64,000 nt of DNA, taken from contig NZ_CP109009.1 of the NCBI RefSeq assembly GCF_036226685.1, positions 4,898,001 to 4,962,000 of the forward strand, written 5' to 3'. The notes under the pieces were generated by a model that saw nothing but the letters and a program-made list of their open reading frames with translations, did not search any database and was not told where the DNA came from. Both the position numbers and the translations under genes were made by a program. Each line of letters begins with the position of its first letter. Position 1 is the stretch's first letter. Source of the DNA: Streptomyces sp. NBC_00690. GTDB lineage: Bacteria > Actinomycetota > Actinomycetes > Streptomycetales > Streptomycetaceae. Shown in pieces: positions 27,252 to 36,489 of this stretch.

Positions 27252-28220
27252 ATGCGCAAGACCTCTCGTACGGCGGGAGCGGTACTGGCCGTGGCGGCCC
27301 TGGTGGGTTCGCTCGCCGCTTGTGGCGGTGACAGCCTGGAGAAGTCGGAGGGTGACCAGAAGGGCGCCGGCTCGGGCAAGAAGGGCTCCCTGACCATCGG
27401 CGCCGCCTCGTTCACCGAGGCGAAGGTCCTGGCCGAGTTGTATGCCCAGGCCCTCGCCGACGTCGGATACAAGACGTCGATCACCACCGTGAAGAACCGC
27501 GAACTGTACGAACCCTCGCTGGAGAAGGGCGAGATCGACATCGTGCCGGAATATGCGGCGACGATCGCGGAATTCCTCAACGCAAAGGTGAACGGGCCGA
27601 AGGCGCCCGAGGAGAAGCCGGTTGCCTCCAGCGATGTGAACGCAACCGTCGCCGCGCTCACCCGGCTCGCCGAACCACGCGGTCTGAAGGTGCTTCCGCC
27701 GGGTGAGGCCGTCGACCAGAACACCTTTGCGGTGAGCAAGGAATTCGCCGAGAAGAACGACCTCAAGACGCTTTCCGATCTCGGGAGGTCGAAGCTGAAG
27801 GTCAAGATAGCCGCCGGGGACGAGTGCGAGGTCCGGCCGTTCTGTGCACCCGGTCTCAAGGCCACGTACGGCATCGACGTCACGGGGGTCGACCCCAAGG
27901 GTGTGGGGACGCCGCAGTCCAAGCAGGCGTTGCGGGACGGCACCGTGCAACTCGCCCTCACCACGACCACGGACGCCGTGCTCGATGGACTGGTCCTCTT
28001 GGAAGACGACAAGAAACTCCAGAACGCGGACAACGTCCTGCCCGTGGTCAATGCCAAGGACGCGGGGAGCCCGGAGATAGCCGAGGCGCTCGGAAAGCTC
28101 ACGAAGGTACTGACGACCGCCGATCTGGCCGAGTTGAACCGCAAGGTGGACGCCGAGCGCGCGAAGCCGAAGGACGCGGCCAGGGAGTATCTGGAGTCGA
28201 AGGGGCTGCTCAACTCCTAG
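27252..28220 (+). CDS. Glycine betaine/choline-binding lipoprotein (OpuCC-like)
   Basis: A 322-residue substrate-binding lipoprotein. The signal peptide ends in the lipobox LAAC (Cys at about residue 23). The OpuAC/QAT-type binding domain follows: LTIGAASFTEAKVLAELYAQ, YEPSLEKGEIDIVPEYAATI, and LTTTTDAVLDGLVLLEDDKK. The ATG at 27252 follows GGAGGAG. The 260 bases between it and the second permease contain no convincing gene, so an internal promoter is possible. The binding aromatic residues expected for betaine are not obvious, so the substrate is uncertain. Confidence 0.92.
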   Translation: MRKTSRTAGAVLAVAALVGSLAACGGDSLEKSEGDQKGAGSGKKGSLTIGAASFTEAKVLAELYAQALADVGYKTSITTVKNRELYEPSLEKGEIDIVPEYAATIAEFLNAKVNGPKAPEEKPVASSDVNATVAALTRLAEPRGLKVLPPGEAVDQNTFAVSKEFAEKNDLKTLSDLGRSKLKVKIAAGDECEVRPFCAPGLKATYGIDVTGVDPKGVGTPQSKQALRDGTVQLALTTTTDAVLDGLVLLEDDKKLQNADNVLPVVNAKDAGSPEIAEALGKLTKVLTTADLAELNRKVDAERAKPKDAAREYLESKGLLNS

Positions 28221-28392
28221 GAGAGTGGGTCCCGGAGCTGGTTTTGTGTCAGGCACTGAAAGCTCCGGGACCACAGTGGTGGTTGAGCTCATTGAGGTTG
28301 AGGGTGAACCACATCGGACGTTCACCAGAGAAGACGAGAGAATTGAGTACCCACCATCCCCTTTGACGTCTACGCACGGTAAATTTCTGGCC

Positions 28393-29673
28393 ATGCCACG
28401 TGGACGCCACCGCCATTCCCCGCCCCTGCACAGGATGCTGCCGCCGGTCGCGGTCGCCGGAGCGTCGGCGCTCTGTGCCGTCGGCTCGTGGACGTTGGTG
28501 GATCCCGTGATGCTGCGGACCCTGGTCGCGGCTGCCGCAGCGGCGGCCGGCACTGGCGCGGTGATGATGCGTCTGTGGGACCGTGAAGCCGGCCGTCAGG
28601 TGGCCGACCTCACCCGCGCCCGAGCTCATGACGCCTGGCAGTCCGAAGAGCGCATAGCCGAGTTGGAGACGGACGTCGAGGATTCGCGCGAACTTCGCGC
28701 CAAGCTTGACGCGAAGCTGCGCGCCAAGCGGGTGGAGCTCGCGGCACTCCGGGGCGAGCACGCCGCGTTGTTGCGGCGGTATGCCACCGCCGAGACCGAA
28801 CGGGCCGGAGCGCTGGAAGAGCGTCGACAGCTCACGATCGAGGTGGCGATGCCCAAGGGTCTCGCCCAGATCGGGTCCGCGCCCACCGCCGATGTCTTCC
28901 TGCGCGCCCGCAAGGCCCTGGAGGAGCTCACCGACAGTGCCACGGCGCAGCGGCAGGCGGCCGAAGCGGGCGTTCAGGACGCCACGGAGCCGCCCGCGGA
29001 GGTGGCGGAGGCGACCGATGCACCTGAGGTGGTGGCGGAAGAGCACCCGGACGCCGCCTCTGACGACGGCTCGCCCGAGGCCGACGAGCCGGTCGAGGAC
29101 GAGCCGGTCGAGATCGTCGACGAGACGGACGGTCCACCGCAGGAGCCTGTGGCCGAGATGGAAGCGGAGCACAGTCGTCCGGCTATTGTCCCTGCCCGAC
29201 GCGCTTCCGGTGCGAAGGCTGTCACGCCGTACGGGCCGCGTCGTCTTCCCGAACCCCGACCCGAGAGCGGGTTCAACTTCTTCGGCGCCCAGCGGGCGGG
29301 CGGTACGGTTCCGTCCCAGCGGGAGGGAGCACCGCCCACGGAGACCGAGCCGGGCAGCACCGCCGCCGTACCGCCAGTGGCGGACGGGTCTCGATCCGGC
29401 CCCGCCGCGCTCTCCCTGACCCTGCCTCAGCAGACTGCGTCTGCCACGACGCCCCCTGGCCGTGGTGCGGACCGCCGTGGCGTCGCCGAGTCCGGAGTCC
29501 TGGACGACGTACAACAGGCGGACCTCGCCGATGTGGTCGGCGAAGAGACCTTGGCCGCTCAGCGTGCCGACCCGGCGCGGGCGGTGGGCGACGTCATCGA
29601 TCTGGCCGCACATGAGGAGCCGCAGCAGGAGCGGGTGCCGGTGGGCAAGCTCCGCAAGGCGGTCAGCTCGTAG
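28393..29673 (+). CDS. Membrane-anchored coiled-coil protein of unknown function
   Basis: A 426-residue protein. Two short hydrophobic stretches near the N-terminus (residues about 15-33 and 38-56) are followed by a coiled coil at about 65-145 (IAELETDVEDSRELRAKLDA and similar heptads). The rest is a long acidic, Ala/Glu/Pro-rich disordered region. The N-terminus MPRGRHRHSPPLHRMLPP resembles streptomycete-conserved proteins that I recall only as hypothetical. The ribosome binding site before the ATG at 28393 is poor, so the start is uncertain. Its topology suggests a small membrane anchor with a cytoplasmic scaffold. Confidence 0.75.
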   Translation: MPRGRHRHSPPLHRMLPPVAVAGASALCAVGSWTLVDPVMLRTLVAAAAAAAGTGAVMMRLWDREAGRQVADLTRARAHDAWQSEERIAELETDVEDSRELRAKLDAKLRAKRVELAALRGEHAALLRRYATAETERAGALEERRQLTIEVAMPKGLAQIGSAPTADVFLRARKALEELTDSATAQRQAAEAGVQDATEPPAEVAEATDAPEVVAEEHPDAASDDGSPEADEPVEDEPVEIVDETDGPPQEPVAEMEAEHSRPAIVPARRASGAKAVTPYGPRRLPEPRPESGFNFFGAQRAGGTVPSQREGAPPTETEPGSTAAVPPVADGSRSGPAALSLTLPQQTASATTPPGRGADRRGVAESGVLDDVQQADLADVVGEETLAAQRADPARAVGDVIDLAAHEEPQQERVPVGKLRKAVSS

Positions 29674-30003
29674 GCCCAGCGCCAGCGCGCGCCCCCGCAT
29701 GGGACGCGTCCCGCTCAGCGCCGGGTGTGGTGTGCGGGGGAACGGTCTGCCGACCTCCGGACCGCAACGCGTTCCAACAACGGGCCGTCGCTGCTGTCCC
29801 CGAGCGAGCGAGCGAGCGCGGGTCGGGCGGCCAGGGGCGTACACGATGCATGCAGCCGGCTTCCCGAGCCCGGCCCCACACCATGACCCCGGTTCGACGG
29901 GTCGACGCCGCTCCTCGGTACGCCCCGCCGCCCCGGCCCTTCGACGAACGACCTTCGACGAACCCCCTGCACGGACGCTCGTCGTCGCCCGCGCCTTCGA
30001 GCC
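29674..30003. other. 330-base convergent gap with simple repeats
   Basis: Between the coiled-coil gene and the opposing nuoD-like gene. It holds a GAGC tetranucleotide run (about 29801-29818) and a direct repeat of CCTTCGACGAAC (29938-29949 and 29953-29964). No gene or remnant of other nuo genes was recognised. Confidence 0.6.
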
Positions 30004-31146
30004 CTACTTGTCGATGTCGCCCACGACGAAGAACAGCGACCCGAGGATGGACACCATGTCCGCGACCAGCGTTCCCGGTAGCAGTTCGGTGAGCACCTGG
30101 ATGTTGTTGTACGAGGCCGAGCGAAGCTTCAAGCGGTAGGGCGTCTTCTCGCCCTTGGAGACCAGGTAGTAGCCGTTGATACCGAGCGGGTTCTCGGTCC
30201 AGGCGTAGGTGTGGCCCTCGGGCGCCTTCAGCACCTTGGGCAGCCGCTGGTTGATCGGTCCCGGCGGCAGTTGGGCGATGCGGTCGAGACAGGCGTCCGC
30301 CAGGTCCAGAGCGTTGTGCGTCTGGTCCAACAGCACCTCGAACCGTGCCAGGCAGTCGCCCTCGGACCGGGTGACCACCTTGAGGGTGTCTTGGAGCTCG
30401 CCGTAGGCCAGATAGGGCTCGTCGCGGCGGAGGTCGAAGTCCACTCCCGACGCCCGGGCGATGGGGCCGCTGACCCCGTAGCCGTGCACCGCGGCGGCGG
30501 ACAGCACGCCCACGTCCCGGGTCCGTCCGCGGAAGATCTCGTTGCCGAGCACCAGCCGGTCGTACACGTCCATCCGGGATCGGACATCGGCCACCGCATG
30601 GCGCACCCGCCCGGTCCAGCCGGCGGGGAGGTCCTCCTTCAGCCCGCCCACCCGGTTGAACATGTAGTGCATCCGCCCGCCGGAGATCTCCTCCATGACG
30701 CTCTGGAGTTCCTCCCGCTCGCGGAAGGCGTGGAAGACGGGGGTGATGCCGCCGAGTTCCAGCGGGTACGAGCCGAGGAACATCAGATGGTTGAGTACCC
30801 GGTTCAACTCGGCGAGGAGCGTACGGGTCCACACGGCCCGCTCGGGGACCTCCATGCCCAGCATCCGCTCGACGGCCATCACCACGCCCAACTCGTTGGA
30901 GAACGCCGAGAGCCAGTCATGGCGGTTGGCGAGCATCGCGATCTGGCGGTAGTCGCGGGCCTCGAAGAGTTTTTCGGCACCCCGGTGCATATAGCCGATG
31001 ACGGGTTCGGCGTGCCGGATGACCTCGCCGTCCAGGACGATACGAAGGCGGAGGACGCCGTGCGTGGAAGGGTGCTGCGGGCCGATGTTCAGCACCATGT
31101 CGGTGCTCTCTGCGGCTCCGCCGATTCCGAGGGTGGTCTCCGTCAT
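30004..31146 (-). CDS. nuoD2: Stand-alone NADH-quinone oxidoreductase subunit D paralogue
   Basis: A 380-residue homologue of the 49-kDa/NuoD subunit. Recognisable are [15 protein letters not shown] (conserved quinone-site His), [53 protein letters not shown] and a terminal [12 protein letters not shown]. The ATG at 31146 is chosen because the upstream extension is unlike the family. No other complex I gene lies within 30 kb on either side, so it is an orphan. In the segment NRHDWLSAF, Trp replaces the otherwise near-universal quinone-contacting Tyr (RxDY). The neighbouring gene encodes a MidA/NDUFAF7-type methyltransferase. What partner it assembles with is unknown. Confidence 0.9.
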   Translation of the reverse strand: MTETTLGIGGAAESTDMVLNIGPQHPSTHGVLRLRIVLDGEVIRHAEPVIGYMHRGAEKLFEARDYRQIAMLANRHDWLSAFSNELGVVMAVERMLGMEVPERAVWTRTLLAELNRVLNHLMFLGSYPLELGGITPVFHAFREREELQSVMEEISGGRMHYMFNRVGGLKEDLPAGWTGRVRHAVADVRSRMDVYDRLVLGNEIFRGRTRDVGVLSAAAVHGYGVSGPIARASGVDFDLRRDEPYLAYGELQDTLKVVTRSEGDCLARFEVLLDQTHNALDLADACLDRIAQLPPGPINQRLPKVLKAPEGHTYAWTENPLGINGYYLVSKGEKTPYRLKLRSASYNNIQVLTELLPGTLVADMVSILGSLFFVVGDIDK

Positions 31147-31401
31147 GGGGTCAGTATCCCCCCATCCCTCCATCCGCCTGAATGCGGCGCTGTCGGAGCC
31201 CGGTCCCACGGACCGGCCGACTGCTGATGCGGCTCCCGCTCCTCGGCCAGAGCCGCGAACCACCCGCTCGCCCCCGACCCGGCGGTCCCGGAGGAGGCCG
31301 GTTCTTGTGTCCTGCCCAGGGAGCCGCCCCCGCCGTCAGCGGACCCGCACGGCGGTAGCGGCCCACGGGACATGACATCCAACCGCAGGTGCGGACCCCC
31401 C

Positions 31402-32376
31402 TCAGCCGCTGTTCGGCCGCACCGGCTGCTTGAGCCAGACGAAGTCACCGAGCCCGCCCGGCAGCAGCAGCTCAGCCGCCTCGGACGCCTCGGACAGCGC
31501 GCGCAGGTATCCCGTCGGATCGCTGGTCGCCCGGGCGATCGGCGGACGCTCGGGCGCCACCCCCAACCCGCGCAGGGCCTCGCGCTGGGTGGCCAGCACC
31601 GCCCCGGGCAGTGCGCAGGCGTCCAGGGCCACGTGCGCGGTGAGATCACAGCTCCCGTCCGGCACCGGTCGCACCTCCCTGCCTCCGCGGAACCCGGCCA
31701 GCGTGCCGAACAGCGGACGGGCCGCCGCCGAGTGCGCGTAGTCCACCGCCACGGCCAAGCCCTCGTCCAGCGTCGCCACCGCCCGTGCCCACGCCGCATC
31801 CCGCGGTCGACCGATCTCCGCGCGAGCTCCCGGCTCCGTCAGCGGCCACCAGCGCGCCAGCCATTCGGCGTCCGCCCCTGCCACCGGTGGACCGAGGCGT
31901 TCCGTGCCGTCGGCGGCGACGAGCACCTGTCGCACCACCCCGTCCTCGTCCGCCTCAGCCACGTCCACGGGCACGTTGTCCAGCCACTCGTTGGCGAACA
32001 GCAGCCCCCGGACCCCCTCAGGCGGCCGGTGCGTCCACTCGATCCGGGCGTCGAGCCCCGCCGGCCGCGAGGCCCGCTCCACGGCGTACGCCCGTACCGG
32101 AAAGTCGTCGGGGAGGGCCGCCAGCACTCCCGTCAACAGCTCGCCCCGACCCGCACCCATGTCCACGATCATGGGGTCCCCCGCACCGGGGCCCAGTTCC
32201 GCGGCCGTCTCCCGGAACAGCCGGGCGACGGCCGCGGCGAAGAGGGGGGAGGCGTGCACCGAAGTACGGAAGTGTCCTGCCGGCCCCTCGGGCCGGAGGT
32301 AGAAGCCGCCGGGCCCGTACAGAGCGGCTTCCGTTGCTTCCCGCCAGCCCTGCCATTCACACGTCTCGTCCGTCAC
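31402..32376 (-). CDS. SAM-dependent methyltransferase, MidA/NDUFAF7-like (DUF185)
   Basis: A 324-residue class I methyltransferase. The SAM-binding loop is [16 protein letters not shown] (near residue 70). The motif [17 protein letters not shown] corresponds to the NEFFDALP signature of the MidA/NDUFAF7 family. The C-terminal part ends DFVWLKQ. Mitochondrial NDUFAF7 methylates an arginine (HRG) in the NuoD-homologous NDUFS2 subunit during complex I assembly. The next gene downstream on the same strand is a NuoD paralogue with HRG at that place. The two genes are 255 bases apart. That this enzyme modifies that subunit is inference. Confidence 0.88.
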   Translation of the reverse strand: MTDETCEWQGWREATEAALYGPGGFYLRPEGPAGHFRTSVHASPLFAAAVARLFRETAAELGPGAGDPMIVDMGAGRGELLTGVLAALPDDFPVRAYAVERASRPAGLDARIEWTHRPPEGVRGLLFANEWLDNVPVDVAEADEDGVVRQVLVAADGTERLGPPVAGADAEWLARWWPLTEPGARAEIGRPRDAAWARAVATLDEGLAVAVDYAHSAAARPLFGTLAGFRGGREVRPVPDGSCDLTAHVALDACALPGAVLATQREALRGLGVAPERPPIARATSDPTGYLRALSEASEAAELLLPGGLGDFVWLKQPVRPNSG

Positions 32377-32472
32377 AACGGCAAGTCTCCACCTTGCGGA
32401 GTACGCCTCCGCTGTTCGGATCGCTCTGGCGGTTGACCCCGTCGGCTGTCAGGGTTCCCTACTCTGGGTTAC

Positions 32473-33669
32473 GTGCAGCGTGTTTATGAGTTCATCCGCA
32501 GACACCCGACGGGCGTCGACGCCTTCTGGGGCATCGTCCTCTTCGGGTTCACCGTGCTGTGGGTGTGGGGGGGCGCCGACGAGACGGGACCCACCTGGGC
32601 CGCGCTCCTGGTGGGTGTGGCGCTGAGCCTGGTTCTCGCGCTGCGCCGCCGTAGGCCGGAGCAGATGCTGGTGCTCGGGGCGGTCACCGGTGTCGCACAG
32701 CTGATCCTGGACGTTCCGGTCAATACGGCCGACTTCGCGATGTTGGTGATCATCTACACCGTCGCGGCGCGCGACCGCTCCCGCTGGGCCTCCCGCCTCG
32801 CACTCGCCGGCGGCCTCGTCGCCGCGCCCCTCGCCCAGTTGCGTTGGCCGAGTCCCGAGGTCACGACGACGCAGCAGGTCTTCTTGGTGATCTTCCTGGC
32901 GGTGCCGTTCGCGCTCGCCTGGGTGCTGGGCGACTCCATACGCACCCGCCGTGCCTACTTCGCCGAACTGGAGGAGCGCGCCACCCGGCTGGAACGGGAG
33001 CGGGAGGCGCAGGCCAAGGTCGCGGTGGCGGCCGAGCGGGCCAGGATCGCCCGCGAGTTGCACGATGTGGTGGCCCACAACGTCTCGGTGATGGTCGTGC
33101 AGGCCGACGGCGCCGCCTATGTCCTCGACGCCGCACCCGACCAGGCCAAACAGGCGCTGGAGACGATCTCCACCACCGGCCGGCAGGCGCTCGCCGAGAT
33201 GCGGCGGCTGCTCGGCGTGCTGCGCACGGGCGATGACCCGGAGAGCGGCGAGTACGTTCCGCAGCCCGACGTCCAGCAGATCGAGGACCTGGTCGAGCAG
33301 GTGCGCCGGGCAGGACTGACGGTGGACTTCAGGATCGAGGGGACACCTCGTCCGCTGCCCAGCGGCGTCGAACTGACCGCGTACCGCATCGTCCAGGAAG
33401 CCCTCACCAATACGCGCAAGCACGCCGGCCCGGAGGTCGGCGCGAGCGTGCGGCTCGTCTACTTCGACGACGGTCTCGGGCTGCTGGTCGAGGACGACGG
33501 TCGCGGCTCGGCGCACGAGCTCTACGAGGACGGCGGCGCGGACGGCCAGGGGCACGGGCTCATCGGGATGCGGGAGCGCATTGGCATGGTCGGCGGAACG
33601 CTGGACGCCGGCCCACGGCCCGGCGGTGGCTTCAGGATCAGCGCCCTGCTGCCGCTGAAGACCGCGTAG
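32473..33669 (+). CDS. Sensor histidine kinase (NarL/DesK type)
   Basis: A 398-residue kinase. Four to five N-terminal membrane spans (residues about 15-150) form the sensor. The HisKA_3 phosphoacceptor helix is RIARELHDVVAHNVSVMVV, with the catalytic His near 196. The ATPase lobe contains RIVQEALTNTRKHAG (N box), LVEDDGRG and GLIGMRERIGMVGG. It is paired with the response regulator 138 bases downstream. The signal is unknown; the family includes membrane-stress and lipid-fluidity sensors. Confidence 0.93.
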   Translation: MQRVYEFIRRHPTGVDAFWGIVLFGFTVLWVWGGADETGPTWAALLVGVALSLVLALRRRRPEQMLVLGAVTGVAQLILDVPVNTADFAMLVIIYTVAARDRSRWASRLALAGGLVAAPLAQLRWPSPEVTTTQQVFLVIFLAVPFALAWVLGDSIRTRRAYFAELEERATRLEREREAQAKVAVAAERARIARELHDVVAHNVSVMVVQADGAAYVLDAAPDQAKQALETISTTGRQALAEMRRLLGVLRTGDDPESGEYVPQPDVQQIEDLVEQVRRAGLTVDFRIEGTPRPLPSGVELTAYRIVQEALTNTRKHAGPEVGASVRLVYFDDGLGLLVEDDGRGSAHELYEDGGADGQGHGLIGMRERIGMVGGTLDAGPRPGGGFRISALLPLKTA

Positions 33670-33807
33670 TCCGCACCGGGCCCGTCGAGCGTTCGTCGCA
33701 CCGGGAGCGCGCGGGCCCGGGCCGTGCTGCGGTCGGTGCCCCTGCGTGGAGCCGGGGCCCTCGCCCGCACTGACGCCCCTGCCGCGTGACCTACGTACTC
33801 TGGCGGT

Positions 33808-34512
33808 ATGACTGATGCCACAGCCGGACCGCCCGCAACGCACGTAAGAGTCATGCTCGTCGACGATCAGGTGCTGCTGCGCACCGGCTTTCGGATGGTG
33901 CTCGCCGCCCAGCCGGACATGGAGGTGGTCGCCGAGGCCGGCGACGGCGCCGAGGCGATCGAGGTTTTGCGGTCGACGGCCGTGGACGTGGTGCTGATGG
34001 ACGTGCGGATGCCGCGTCTGGACGGGGTCGAGGCCACGCGGCGCATCTGTGCCCAGCCCGACCCGCCCAAGGTGTTGATCCTGACCACGTTCGACCTGGA
34101 CGAGTACGCCTTCTCCGGGCTCAAGGCCGGGGCCAGCGGCTTCATGCTCAAGGACGTACCGCCTGGTGAACTGCTGGCGGCGATCCGCTCGGTCCACAGC
34201 GGCGATGCGGTCGTGGCGCCCTCCACCACCAGGCGACTGCTGGACCGGTTCTCACCGATGCTGCCCAGCAGTGTGGGCGAGCCCAAGAACAAGGACGTGG
34301 ACCGGCTCACCGAGCGCGAGCGCGAGGTGATGCTCCTCGTCGCCCAAGGGCTGTCCAACGGTGAGATCGCGGCCCGGCTGGTGCTGTCGGAGGCGACGGT
34401 CAAGACCCACGTCGGACGCATCCTCACCAAGCTGAACCTCCGCGACCGGGTGCAGGTGGTGGTGCTCGCCTATGAGACGGGATTGGTGCGCGCGGGCGGC
34501 GGGGCGCACTGA
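33808..34512 (+). CDS. LuxR/NarL-type response regulator
   Basis: A 234-residue protein. The receiver domain at about 12-130 has the phosphoacceptor Asp in VLMDVRMPRLDGVEA and the conserved Lys in GFMLKDVPPGELL. The C-terminal LuxR helix-turn-helix is LTEREREVMLLVAQGLSNGE then EATVKTHVGRILTKL. It is the cognate partner of the upstream kinase. Targets are unknown; the divergently placed methyltransferase/nuoD2 pair is a neighbouring candidate. Confidence 0.93.
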   Translation: MTDATAGPPATHVRVMLVDDQVLLRTGFRMVLAAQPDMEVVAEAGDGAEAIEVLRSTAVDVVLMDVRMPRLDGVEATRRICAQPDPPKVLILTTFDLDEYAFSGLKAGASGFMLKDVPPGELLAAIRSVHSGDAVVAPSTTRRLLDRFSPMLPSSVGEPKNKDVDRLTEREREVMLLVAQGLSNGEIAARLVLSEATVKTHVGRILTKLNLRDRVQVVVLAYETGLVRAGGGAH

Positions 34513-34574
34513 ACTGACCGTCAGTTCCCGACCGGCGCCCACCGGTGACGGCCGCCGTCCTTAGGGTCGATTCC

Positions 34575-35177
34575 ATGTTGCTATGGATCAACGGCCCTTT
34601 CGGCGGTGGCAAGACCCAGACGGCGTACGAGATCCACCGCAGGTTGCCGGGCAGTTTCGTCTGTGATCCCGAGCGGGTCGGATTTGGTCTGCACGGGATG
34701 ATGCCGCCCGCGGTACGCGGCGACTTCCAGGACCTCAGGGCCTGGCGGTCAGGGGTCTTCGAAGCGCTGGACGTCTCCCTGCGCTCCCATCCGGGGGTAC
34801 TCATCGCACCGATGACGGTGGCGGAGCCGGCGTACTTCGAGGAGACCGTGGGGCGGCTGCGGGCGGCGGGGCACGACGTCCACCACTTCGCACTCCTCGC
34901 CGAGCGGGCGACCGTACTGCGCCGGCTGCGGGAACGGGGGCTGGGGACCGGCCTCAAGCGCGAGAGCTTCGCCGTGAGCAAGCTGGACCACTGCCTCGAC
35001 CGACTCGGCGGGCCGCTCTTCGCCGAGCACGTCCACACCGACCGGGTGAGCGTCCCGCAGGTCGCCGATCTCATCGCCGAGCGCGTGGGGCTGCGGCTGC
35101 GGCCCAACACCGATGGGCCGCTCACCCATCGACTGCGCAAGGCATGGACGGGCATCCGGCACATCCGCCTGGGCTGA
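34575..35177 (+). CDS. TmrB-like P-loop ATPase (tunicamycin-resistance family)
   Basis: A 200-residue protein. The Walker A motif NGPFGGGKTQTAYEIHRRL is at the very N-terminus. CDPERVGFGLHGMMPP, SHPGVLIAPMTVAEPAYFEE and the DRVSVPQVADLIAER tail parallel Bacillus TmrB, as I remember it, along the whole length. TmrB confers tunicamycin resistance by binding the drug at the membrane. The Lys/Thr of the loop are intact. Self-protection against a nucleoside antibiotic is possible but unproven, as no biosynthetic genes lie nearby. The ATG at 34575 is chosen because the P-loop follows at once. Confidence 0.85.
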   Translation: MLLWINGPFGGGKTQTAYEIHRRLPGSFVCDPERVGFGLHGMMPPAVRGDFQDLRAWRSGVFEALDVSLRSHPGVLIAPMTVAEPAYFEETVGRLRAAGHDVHHFALLAERATVLRRLRERGLGTGLKRESFAVSKLDHCLDRLGGPLFAEHVHTDRVSVPQVADLIAERVGLRLRPNTDGPLTHRLRKAWTGIRHIRLG

Positions 35178-35204
35178 CCGCCCACCTCGCCATCACGAAC
35201 TCCG

Positions 35205-36350
35205 TCAGGCCAGTCGGCTGAGGAACTCGTCGACCGCTGCCCGTACGTCCTGTGCCGTCCATGTCAGGCCGGGTTCGGCCACCGTCAGTTCTGTGATCGA
35301 AGTCCCTGGAGGCGCTCCCTCCGGGGCCCACCAGACACGGAATAGCGTGACGCCCGTACTCTCCGCCTGCTCCGTCGCGGCCTTCTCCAGCCGGTCGGGC
35401 TCATAGGGCAACCAGACATGGAACTGGTGGGTGTGGGGCACCTCGGGAACGATCCGGAACCAGGGCACCCGTGAATCCCGCAACGCCTCGTGCAGCGCTG
35501 CCGCCACCGTCTTCGCATGGGCCACATACGAGGGCAGCCGCGGAAGCTCCCGCTCCATGCCGAGCAGGGCCGACAGCGCCGCCGGGTACTGCTGGAACAA
35601 CTGGCCGCCGTAGCGGTGCCGCCAGGCCCGGGCCTCGGCGATGACATCGGTCGGACCGGCCAGTGCGGCGCCCGACAGCCCCCGGAGCGACTTGTAGAAC
35701 GAGACGTACACGCTGTCGGCGAGGGAGGCGATCTCCGCCAGGGAGCGACCGAAGTGCGGGGCGCACTCCCACAGCCGTGCGCCGTCGAAGTGCACCACTG
35801 CATCGCGTTCCCGTGCCGCCTCCACCACCGCCACCAATTCGTCCCAGGACGGCAGGAGGAATCCCGGCTCCCGCAGGGGTAGCTCCACCATCAGAGTGCC
35901 GAAGGGCTCCTCGAAGTCCCGTACCTCATCCGCCGTCGGCAATCTCGGCTCCCGTACGGGATGGACCGTGCGCAAGCCGCTCACCACGCTGAACGCATTC
36001 CGCTCATGGACCTCCGGATGCGCCAGTGGATGGAGCGCGACCGTGTTGTTGCCCGTGCGCCCCGCCCAACAGCGCAGCGCGATCTGCTGGGCCATCGTCC
36101 CCGTCGGGAAGAACGCGGCGGCCGGGAACCCCAGGAGGGCGGCAGTCCGCTCCTCCACCGCCTCGACCACTCCGTCCCCGTAGAGATCGGCCCACTCGTC
36201 CAGGTCGTACACGTGTTCAGCGTCCGCGGCGAGGGCCGCCAAGCGCTCCCCGATGCGATCCTCTGTGGGCGGCTGCCACAGCTTTCGGTGTGAAGCCCGC
36301 CATGCCGCCCGCCGACGCTGCTTGTTGTCCGGTCCGCTCGTCTCCGCCAT
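35205..36350 (-). CDS. Low-specificity threonine aldolase/beta-eliminating lyase-like enzyme
   Basis: A 381-residue fold-type I PLP enzyme. FFPTGTMAQQIALRCWAGR, VVHFDGARLWECAP and the PLP-lysine region SVYVSFYKSLRGLSGAALAG match L-threonine aldolases and related lyases. It would cleave threonine or allo-threonine to glycine and acetaldehyde. The ATG at 36350 gives the family length; the longer upstream reading has no family resemblance. It is convergent with the TmrB-like gene (27 bases) and divergent from the DUF2520-panC operon. Confidence 0.9.
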   Translation of the reverse strand: MAETSGPDNKQRRRAAWRASHRKLWQPPTEDRIGERLAALAADAEHVYDLDEWADLYGDGVVEAVEERTAALLGFPAAAFFPTGTMAQQIALRCWAGRTGNNTVALHPLAHPEVHERNAFSVVSGLRTVHPVREPRLPTADEVRDFEEPFGTLMVELPLREPGFLLPSWDELVAVVEAARERDAVVHFDGARLWECAPHFGRSLAEIASLADSVYVSFYKSLRGLSGAALAGPTDVIAEARAWRHRYGGQLFQQYPAALSALLGMERELPRLPSYVAHAKTVAAALHEALRDSRVPWFRIVPEVPHTHQFHVWLPYEPDRLEKAATEQAESTGVTLFRVWWAPEGAPPGTSITELTVAEPGLTWTAQDVRAAVDEFLSRLA

Positions 36351-36489
36351 CCGACGATCATCCCCGAGAGGGCCGGAGTGGCGCCGCACACAGCCTGTGG
36401 ACAACCATCGGGGGGCAAGTGGTGCTGGCGTAGCATGACGGGACATCGTCCGGTACCCGCCGCGGACTGGAACGGAAGGTCTGCACCGC

